Shown here: positions 58,294 through 64,000 of the stretch, one piece after another
Numbering within the stretch: position 1 is the stretch's first letter
Layout: each line of letters begins with the position of its first letter
From: an uncultured Planctomycetaceae bacterium
Lineage (GTDB): Bacteria > Planctomycetota > Planctomycetia > Pirellulales > UBA1268
Assembly: GCA_903885565.1 (NCBI GenBank)
Contig: CAISJI010000022.1
Span: forward strand, 1 to 64,000
DNA length: 64,000 nucleotides
Direction: 5' to 3'
Position numbers and translations under genes: made by a program
The notes under the pieces: model-generated
Databases searched by the model: none
Seen by the model: only the letters and a program-made list of their open reading frames with translations
What the model was told of the DNA's origin: nothing

Positions 58294-58794
58294 ATGCCCG
58301 GTTTCACGCTCGAACTTGAAGAATGCCCTCATCAGCTATTCGCAACCGCAGCCGACGTCGAACGAGCATTACGCATGATGGCCAAGCCTCGGGGGCCGAC
58401 GTTCGTCATGCTCAAAAAGCCATGTGGTGGATTGGCGAAGGCGTGTGGTTTCAACGACCGCTTTTGCGTCGAGACTCGTGATGTTTATGGCGAGGGTTTC
58501 AGGCACTGGCTTGCTGGTTTGCCCAACGTGAAGGACAGGTCTGATGTGGTGATGCACTTTCGCAACCATTGCGCTGTCCACGGTAAGCGGCGGTGCCCAC
58601 TTCCGGCATGGGGGGAAAACGTGCTCACCCTTTCTGACGTGCGGGCTATCCTGCTGTTTTACCAAGCCTCAGGCGAACGCCTCGGCAGCTATCCTTGGGA
58701 GGATGTATCTCAGTACTGCCTTGACGCCGCGCTCAAAGGAGACAGCAGATTCATTCGGGAAATTCGGCCGCAGGGGGCTGATCGGCGCCGCTGA
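58294..58794 (+). CDS. Imm1-like protein, paralogue 2
   Basis: Tandem paralogue of the preceding gene, also 166 aa, sharing TAADVERALRMM, RFCVETRDVYGEGFRHW, LPA..ENVLTLSDVRAILLF and YQASGERLGSYPWEDVS. The start is ATG 58294, with ACGGAG just upstream; the longer open frame from 58186 is unconserved. The pair look like duplicated and diverged immunity genes. No toxin gene is visible in the window next to them. Confidence 0.5.
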   Translation: MPGFTLELEECPHQLFATAADVERALRMMAKPRGPTFVMLKKPCGGLAKACGFNDRFCVETRDVYGEGFRHWLAGLPNVKDRSDVVMHFRNHCAVHGKRRCPLPAWGENVLTLSDVRAILLFYQASGERLGSYPWEDVSQYCLDAALKGDSRFIREIRPQGADRRR

Positions 58795-59045
58795 GAGCGG
58801 AATAACGCGGCAGCCCTGCCATCTCGACCAGCGGCACATGCCAGCCTGCCACATCTCCAGTTTCCACGTTTTCCGGAGGGCTTTTGCCACCCCCGATGCA
58901 TCTGCCATCAACCCAAAAACCTGCAGCGGTTGATGCGGCACCGGAGCATTCCTTCGATGACAGGCCCCCCGCCAGCGGCCAGCAACCGGGGCGACTGGCG
59001 GCCCAAAGAGCACCGCAACCGGGCCGAATTCGCTAGAAAAGAAAC

Positions 59046-59073
59046 TTGACCGCTAAAACGGGATGCCTATAAT
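59046..59073 (+). promoter_or_regulatory. Near-consensus sigma-70 promoter
   Basis: TTGACC at 59046-59051, 16 nt, TATAAT at 59068-59073. It drives the DUF1559 gene starting at 59130, with the transcription start expected near 59080. It is one of the best housekeeping-type promoters in the window. Confidence 0.75.
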
Positions 59074-59081
59074 GAGATTCT

Positions 59082-59100
59082 ATTGATAATGATTCTCTGT
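59082..59100 (+). promoter_or_regulatory. Fur-box-like site overlapping the transcription start
   Basis: ATTGATAATGATTCTCTGT contains TGATAATGATTCTC, which matches the left part of the Fur consensus GATAATGATAATCATTATC well. The right half is degenerate. It starts at the expected +1, where repressor binding would block the promoter at 59046-59073. Confidence 0.5.
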
Positions 59101-59129
59101 CTCAATAAGCCAGAAGAGGGTCTCCTTCG

Positions 59130-60197
59130 ATGATCTGCTCGCTGAACAGGCGCCTCCGACTTTGTTTCCGATCCCGATCCACAGTCCGCGCCGTGACTCG
59201 CCCCGCCGGATTCACGCTCGTGGAATTGCTGGTGGTGATCGCGATCATCGGCACGCTCGTCGGCCTGCTGCTCCCCGCAGTGCAGGCAGCTCGTGAATCC
59301 GCCCGGCGAATCTCCTGCCAGAATAACCTGCGGCAGCTGGGAATCGGCCTCCACAACTTCGAAACTGCCAACACATATTTCCCTCCCTCGTCGTGGGCGG
59401 TCTCGACTGCATCGGAACCCTGGTCCGGACAAGCACGGCTCCTTCCGTATGCCGAGGGAGATGCGCTCTTCCAAAGAATCGATTTCTCGAAGACCTATGC
59501 AGATAAGGTGAACAAGGACCTTTTTCCCCCCAACGGCGTGGCGGCGATGAAGGTCGAAGTTCTTATCTGCCCAAACGAGATCAACAGCCGATCCAGACTC
59601 GATTCAGCCGGCGTGGCTCAGCACTTTCCGCTCTCGTACGGCCTGTGTACAGGCATTTTTAAGGTGTACGACCCGGCGACCAAAACAGACGGTGGCACGG
59701 CCTTCGCACCGTTTGCGAAACTCGCTGCAAAAGCCTTTTCCGACGGACTCGGGAAGACGCTGGCGATCTCCGAAATCAAGGCGTTCAACCCCAGATCGCA
59801 GGACATCGCAAACCTTTCCGACCCGCCACCAGATTCACCGGCGACAGCAACAGCCCTTGTCAATCCGGCCAAGTTTGCCGAGACGGGACATACCGAATGG
59901 TGCTGTGGACGCACGCTCCAGACTGGCTTCACGACCGCGTTTCCACCAAACACCTTCGTTCCCTATCAACACTCCGACGGCGTCACATACGACATCGACA
60001 TCTGTGGCAGCCGCGAGGGACTGAGCACCACAACCGCGACCTACGCCGCCGTTACGTCGCGCAGCTATCACGCCGGCATTGTGTCGTCGGCCTTCATGGA
60101 CGGCAGCGTCCGCTCCATCGCCAACGGCATTGATGGCAGCCTGTGGAAATCGCTCTCGACTCGTGCCGGGGGCGAAAATCTGCCGGGCGATTACTGA
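59130..60197 (+). CDS. DUF1559 pseudopilin-like protein, possibly iron-regulated
   Basis: DUF1559 protein, 355 aa. The leader is long and basic, then [20 protein letters not shown] and [21 protein letters not shown]-x9-DG is intact ([15 protein letters not shown]). The middle contains EWCCGRT, a two-cysteine element found in many of these proteins. Its upstream promoter and Fur-like box are unlike those of the other four DUF1559 genes here. It is not in an operon with its neighbours. Confidence 0.9.
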   Translation: MICSLNRRLRLCFRSRSTVRAVTRPAGFTLVELLVVIAIIGTLVGLLLPAVQAARESARRISCQNNLRQLGIGLHNFETANTYFPPSSWAVSTASEPWSGQARLLPYAEGDALFQRIDFSKTYADKVNKDLFPPNGVAAMKVEVLICPNEINSRSRLDSAGVAQHFPLSYGLCTGIFKVYDPATKTDGGTAFAPFAKLAAKAFSDGLGKTLAISEIKAFNPRSQDIANLSDPPPDSPATATALVNPAKFAETGHTEWCCGRTLQTGFTTAFPPNTFVPYQHSDGVTYDIDICGSREGLSTTTATYAAVTSRSYHAGIVSSAFMDGSVRSIANGIDGSLWKSLSTRAGGENLPGDY

Positions 60198-60455
60198 GCG
60201 AGCCACGCGGCCCATACTCCAAGCGACATCGCCTGGATCCGCGGCAAATCGACCAGCGTGGCACTGGCAGGCTGAGAACAAGGTGCCCGATAGCTGCCTG
60301 CGACGGGGCTGGCAGAGAGCGTTGCAAAAGCTCGCAAGCACCAGCCAGCAGCCACCGGGGAGGCACCTCCGGGAACGCCGCCCGAATCAGCCAGATGGAG
60401 CCGCCGCAACAACCGGCCACCCAGCCGGGGGAAAGAGTTGCCGGCCAAACAGAAA

Positions 60456-60539
60456 TGCCCGAGAGAGGACTTGAACCTCCACCCAGTTACCTGGACAAGA
60501 ACCTGAATCTTGCGCGTCTGCCAATTCCGCCACTCGGGC
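60456..60539 (-). tRNA. tRNA-Leu (CAG)
   Basis: Class II tRNA with a long variable arm. Acceptor GCCCGAG pairs with CTCGGGC, the anticodon stem CAAGA pairs with TCTTG around loop TTCAGGT (anticodon CAG), and the T arm is GAGG-TTCAAGT-CCTC. The discriminator is A and CCA is not encoded. Gap 60198-60455 has no gene. Confidence 0.93.
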
Positions 60540-60663
60540 GAGTGGACCGCTCAAAGCGGCGCGAGAAAATAGCCTACCAGCCCCACCGGCCGACGCAAGA
60601 CTGGCCCCTGTTTTATCGGATATGCCGGGCTGGCTTCATCTGCCGCAGGCGGGCAGAAATCCC

Positions 60664-62553
60664 CTATTCCACCGTCACGCTCTTGGCCAGATTGCGCGGC
60701 TTGTCGACATCGCAGCCCCGCAGCACGGCAATGTGGTAGGCGAGCAGTTGCAGCGGGATCGCCGCCACAATTGGCTGCAGAAAATCGACCGTCTGGGGAA
60801 TCTCGATCACATCATCAGCCAGGTCCAGCACCCGGCGGTCGCCGGGGCTCGCCACCGCAATCACCGGCCCGCTGCGTGCCTTGATCTCCTCGAGATTGAG
60901 GATCACCTTGTCGTAGACAGCTCCCTGCGGAATGATGAACACGCTCGGCGTGGCGGAATCGACCAGCGCGATCGGACCATGCTTCATCTCGGCCGCCGGA
61001 TAGCCCTCGGCATGGATGTAGCTGATCTCTTTCAGCTTGAGAGCCCCCTCAAGGGCCACCGGGAAGTTGTATTGCCGGCCCAGATAGAGAAACGTGCTCG
61101 CATCGCGATACTTGGCCGCAATCCTCTGGATCGCCGCATCGGCCTTGAGCGCCTCCGACACAATATCGGGCAACTGCTCCAGGGCCCGAATCACTTCAAT
61201 ACCCTTTTCGTAGCTCATGTGCCGCAGGCGACCGAAATAGAGCGCCAACAGCGCCAGCACCACGCACTGACTGGTAAAAGCCTTCGTGCTCGCCACGCCA
61301 ATTTCGGGACCGGCATGAAGATAGATGCCCCCGTCGGCGGCCTTGGCAATGGTGCTGCCGACGACATTGCAGATTGCCAGCGTCGGATGCCCCTTCCGCT
61401 TGATCTCGCGCAAGGCCGCCAGCGTGTCGGCCGTTTCGCCCGACTGCGTGATGGCAAACAGCAGCGTGCCTTCGTCGATCGGCGGATTGCGGTAGCGCAG
61501 TTCGCTGGCGTATTCGACCTCCACCGGCAGCCGGGCGAATTCCTCGATCAAGTATTCTCCGACCAGCGCCGCATGCCAGCTTGTGCCGCAGCCGGTGAGC
61601 ACGATCCGATTGATGCGTTGCAACTGCGTGGGGGTGAGGTTGAGACCGCCAAACACAGCAGTGGCGTCGTCAAGCGATAGCCGGCCGCGCATCGCCGCTC
61701 GGATCGTTTCCGGCTGTTCGTGAATCTCCTTGAGCATGAAATGGGCATAGTCGCCCATCGAAACATCAGACGCCGCCATGTCGAGATTGAATACCGCCGG
61801 CTCCACCCGGCCGGAATCACGGTGGATCACACGCAGCGACTGGGGCGTGATCACTGCCAGTTCGTTGTCGGCCAAATAGACGATCCTGTCGGCATGCCCC
61901 GCCAACGGGCTGGCATCGCTGGCCACGAAATATTCGCCGTCCCCCACGCCCACCACCAGCGGGCTGCCCAGTCGGGCGGCCACCAGCAGTTCGGGCTGAT
62001 CGCGAAACAGCACAAGCAGACCATACGTGCCGCGCAGATGCGGCAGCGCCTCGCGCACCGCCATCACATAGGGGCCATCGACCGCTTCGTCTGTCACCAC
62101 CGAGGCGCAGGCCAGAGCCCGTTGCAGGCAACTGTCGATGAGATGGGCGATCACCTCCGAATCGGTTTCGGAGCGAAAGACGTAGCCCTCGGATTCCAGC
62201 CGTGTTTTGAGCGAGCGGTAATTTTCGATCACGCCGTTGTGAACCACGGCCACCGACTCCCCCGCAGCCCTCACACTGCCTCCCAGATGGGGATGTGCGT
62301 TGCCATCGGTGGGGGGGCCGTGGGTGGCCCAGCGGGTGTGGCCGATCCCGATTGAACTGTCGGGCACGCCGCTTTTCACCAGCGACTCCAGCCGCGACAG
62401 CCGCCCCGCCGCCTTCCACACGCTTAAAGTGCCGTCATCCTCCAAAACCGCCAAGCCGGCTGAGTCGTAGCCCCGGTATTCCAGCCGCCGCAGCCCCTCC
62501 ACGATCAGCCCGGAGGCGCGACGAAAACCGACGTAGCCGACGATGCCACACAC
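60664..62553 (-). CDS. glmS: Glutamine-fructose-6-phosphate aminotransferase
   Basis: Makes glucosamine-6-phosphate for peptidoglycan-like and lipid A precursors, 629 aa. The start codon is GTG, which keeps the nucleophile Cys as residue 2 (MCGIVGYVGFRR); GGGAG lies upstream. The glutaminase domain has RRLEYRGYDSAG and GIGHTRWATHG; the two SIS isomerase domains follow with GTSWHAALVGEYLIE, SQSGETADTLAAL and the C-terminal DVDKPRNLAKSVTVE. The insertion near 145-160 (RALACASVVTDEAVDGP) is unusual in length. No glmS ribozyme-like leader was recognised. Confidence 0.95.
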   Translation of the reverse strand: MCGIVGYVGFRRASGLIVEGLRRLEYRGYDSAGLAVLEDDGTLSVWKAAGRLSRLESLVKSGVPDSSIGIGHTRWATHGPPTDGNAHPHLGGSVRAAGESVAVVHNGVIENYRSLKTRLESEGYVFRSETDSEVIAHLIDSCLQRALACASVVTDEAVDGPYVMAVREALPHLRGTYGLLVLFRDQPELLVAARLGSPLVVGVGDGEYFVASDASPLAGHADRIVYLADNELAVITPQSLRVIHRDSGRVEPAVFNLDMAASDVSMGDYAHFMLKEIHEQPETIRAAMRGRLSLDDATAVFGGLNLTPTQLQRINRIVLTGCGTSWHAALVGEYLIEEFARLPVEVEYASELRYRNPPIDEGTLLFAITQSGETADTLAALREIKRKGHPTLAICNVVGSTIAKAADGGIYLHAGPEIGVASTKAFTSQCVVLALLALYFGRLRHMSYEKGIEVIRALEQLPDIVSEALKADAAIQRIAAKYRDASTFLYLGRQYNFPVALEGALKLKEISYIHAEGYPAAEMKHGPIALVDSATPSVFIIPQGAVYDKVILNLEEIKARSGPVIAVASPGDRRVLDLADDVIEIPQTVDFLQPIVAAIPLQLLAYHIAVLRGCDVDKPRNLAKSVTVE

Positions 62554-62698
62554 GATTTAAAAACTCCCTGAAAGACTGCCATGGCCACTTGATCGACAAC
62601 CTTTCAGTATAGCTGGTGACTCCCGGTGGCCCGCTGAAATCATGCCCCTGCTTGAGACACACGTTCTCGTCATTCCTTCTCCTCGGAAGATCGCTCCC

Positions 62699-63505
62699 AT
62701 GACAGCCTCATCGTCTCAGTCGCCTCAGGCTCTGATCGTCATCCCCGCACGACTGGCCAGCCAGCGACTGCCCGGCAAGATGCTTCTGGCGCAGACCGGC
62801 CGCACGCTCATCGAACACACCTGGCGAGCAGCCACGCGGGCCACGCAGGCTGCGGCTGTGGTGGTGGCCACCGACAGTCCCGAGATAGCTGCCGCTGTAG
62901 CTGCCTTTGGGGGCCGGGCCGTGATGACCTCGCCGGCGGCTCCCAGCGGCACCGCCCGCATCGTGGAGGCCCTGCCTCACCTTCCCCACACCGAAATCAT
63001 CGTCAACGTGCAGGGGGACGAACCGGAACTGGCAGCCTCGTGCATCGACGCCGCCATCGACCTGCTCAGAGCCTGCCCCACCGCCCAAGTGGCCACGCTC
63101 GTGACCCCCCTGCGATCCCGCGACGACCTCCACGATCCCTCAGCAGTCAAGGCGGTGCTCACTCCCTGGCGGGAAGGCACACAAGCGGTGGCAGGGGCTT
63201 GGCGGGCCCTCTACTTCAGCCGCGCTGCCGTGCCCGCCGCGCGGGAATGGCACGACTCACTGCTCACCTCCACACCACCGCTCTACTGGCAGCACGTCGG
63301 CCTCTACGCCTACCGCCGTGGCGTGCTGGAGGGCTGGCATAGCCTCCCTGAATCGCGGCTGGCAGACCTGGAAAGCCTGGAACAGTTGCGCTGCATCGAA
63401 GCCGGCCTGCCAATTGTGGCGGGAGCGATCGACCATGCCGCCCGGGGCATCGACACCCCGAAAGACTACGCCGCCTTCGTGGCCCGCATGGCGGCCCAGG
63501 GATAG
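62699..63505 (+). CDS. kdsB: 3-deoxy-manno-octulosonate cytidylyltransferase
   Basis: Activates KDO as CMP-KDO for lipopolysaccharide inner-core assembly, 268 aa. Motifs: IVIPARLASQRLPGKMLL at the N-terminus, VVVATDSPEI, MTSPAAPSGTARIVEAL, VNVQGDEPEL and YWQHVGLYAYRRGVL. The start is ATG 62699 with GGAAG upstream. It is divergent from glmS and shares a 145-bp promoter region; both supply the envelope, so co-regulation is plausible. Presence of KdsB implies LPS-like lipid A glycan. Confidence 0.93.
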   Translation: MTASSSQSPQALIVIPARLASQRLPGKMLLAQTGRTLIEHTWRAATRATQAAAVVVATDSPEIAAAVAAFGGRAVMTSPAAPSGTARIVEALPHLPHTEIIVNVQGDEPELAASCIDAAIDLLRACPTAQVATLVTPLRSRDDLHDPSAVKAVLTPWREGTQAVAGAWRALYFSRAAVPAAREWHDSLLTSTPPLYWQHVGLYAYRRGVLEGWHSLPESRLADLESLEQLRCIEAGLPIVAGAIDHAARGIDTPKDYAAFVARMAAQG

Positions 63506-63550
63506 CCGGCAACCGGAGCCATGCTCAGGACACTCACTTCGTGACAGCGG

Positions 63551-63898
63551 TTACGCAGCGAGGAGTTGCCGAGCCAAGCGCGGGAGATCTGCGAGCCGCT
63601 CTTCGAGGATGCGCCGGAGGATACCGATCTGCAGCTGTTGGTATTCGTGGATGGCTATGTTCCGAAAACCAACCATCAGATTCATGCGATCCGCCAATTC
63701 GCGGTCGATCACCCGCTCAACGGCCCACAACTCAAAGGCACTGCGGGCGTCTTGGGGAACCCCGAGCCGCCGCTTGGCCACAACATGCATGGCCATGTCG
63801 ATGGCTGCCTCGCAGGCCCGCTGCACGTTGAGCACGATCGAGTCTTGAACCGCGAAATTCTCCAGCCCTGCGGGTTGTCCCTGATATTCCTCCGCCAC
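63551..63898 (-). CDS. HepT-like (DUF86) RNase toxin, start unclear
   Basis: Protein of the HepT ribonuclease toxin family. The RNase motif R-x4-H-x-Y is RNIAIHEYQ near residue 79, and the preceding DSIVLNVQRACEAAIDMAMH helix is typical. The GTG at 63898 gives 115 residues, but conserved sequence continues upstream (LNKRAIIERCLRRV) back to the stop at 63950-63952, where no ATG, GTG or TTG exists. The MntA antitoxin normally next to HepT is not seen. The gene is either started at a rare codon or 5'-damaged. Confidence 0.65.
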   Translation of the reverse strand: MAEEYQGQPAGLENFAVQDSIVLNVQRACEAAIDMAMHVVAKRRLGVPQDARSAFELWAVERVIDRELADRMNLMVGFRNIAIHEYQQLQIGILRRILEERLADLPRLARQLLAA

Positions 63899-63949
63899 AC
63901 GCCGCAGGCAGCGTTCGATAATGGCGCGTTTATTGAGGGAAGGGGTGGC

Positions 63950-64000
63950 CTACTTCTTCTCCACCGGAACCAGCAGCACGCTGGCGTGGGAGTGGGTCAG
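63950..64000 (-). CDS. C-terminus of a universal stress protein-like gene (partial)
   Basis: The last 16 codons of a minus-strand gene cut by the window edge: THSHASVLLVPVEKK then TAG. The form xHASVLLVPV is that of UspA-family C-termini. It ends just before the HepT-like frame. Assignment rests on a short segment only. Confidence 0.4.
   Translation of the reverse strand: MTHSHASVLLVPVEKK

Noticed and set aside
60198-60455. Small RNA or riboswitch before tRNA-Leu
   Set aside because: No conserved fold could be recognised by eye and no terminator follows.
62554-62698. glmS ribozyme
   Set aside because: The 145-bp gap is too short and shows none of the ribozyme's conserved core that I could recognise; the gene is also not in a Firmicute-like context.

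Overview
The window is high-GC bacterial DNA that reads as a member of the Planctomycetota, probably a Pirellulales-like lineage. The evidence is five DUF1559 pseudopilins with the H-x9-DG C-terminal motif, a long pseudopilin operon with a giant GspK-like protein, an EF-G of the spdEFG1/mitochondrial EFG1 type (HIDSGKTT P-loop), exostosin-type and acyltransferase/SGNH surface-glycan genes, and KDO biosynthesis. The species cannot be named from sequence alone.

Layout. 1-478: intergenic DNA with a dispersed repeat and a bidirectional terminator. 479-14694: a type IV pilus / type II secretion-like operon: a PilT-like ATPase with a duplicated N-terminal domain, a PilB/GspE ATPase, a PilC/GspF platform protein with an inserted membrane segment, four small pseudopilins, a 1406-residue GspK-like protein and a GspJ-like pseudopilin. 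The last three junctions overlap by 4 nt. 14939-18729: three DUF1559 pseudopilins, two of which are a recent duplication with conserved upstream DNA. 18844-23135: a small conserved protein, EF-G, a CPBP protease and GluQ. 23132-33171: a sugar-utilisation locus: GPH transporter, divergent LacI regulator, and a minus-strand operon of a DUF1559 pseudopilin, a small lipoprotein, a 1160-residue carbohydrate phosphorylase-like enzyme and a GH2-like lipoprotein. LacI-type operators (GAAAsCGsTTTC) sit upstream of both the transporter and the DUF1559 gene, so the locus looks like one regulon. 33702-45855: housekeeping and envelope genes (fatty acid hydroxylase-like, pgi, ROK glucokinase, OFA transporter, P450, Tat-exported phosphoesterase, DUF1254/DUF1214, acyltransferase). 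45913-48858: an ArsR / rhodanese / persulfide-dioxygenase-like sulfur operon. 49017-51719: a large secreted protein with an alpha/alpha-barrel look.

52112-56436 is a decaying surface-polysaccharide region: an intact epimerase, an asparagine synthetase with a large internal deletion, an intact exostosin-family protein, and a GT4 glycosyltransferase with an in-frame stop whose 3' end is joined to the C-terminus of a tyrosine recombinase next to tRNA-Lys(UUU). Beyond the tRNA lie a histone-deacetylase-like enzyme and two tandem Imm1-like paralogues (56773-58794). 59046-60197 is a DUF1559 pseudopilin behind a near-consensus promoter overlapped by a Fur-box-like site. The window closes with tRNA-Leu(CAG), glmS, kdsB, an orphan HepT-like toxin without a visible start codon, and the C-terminus of a UspA-like protein.

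The most interesting threads are the LacI regulon that puts a pseudopilin under sugar control, the iron-box DUF1559 gene, the mosaic at tRNA-Lys, and the Imm1-like pair.
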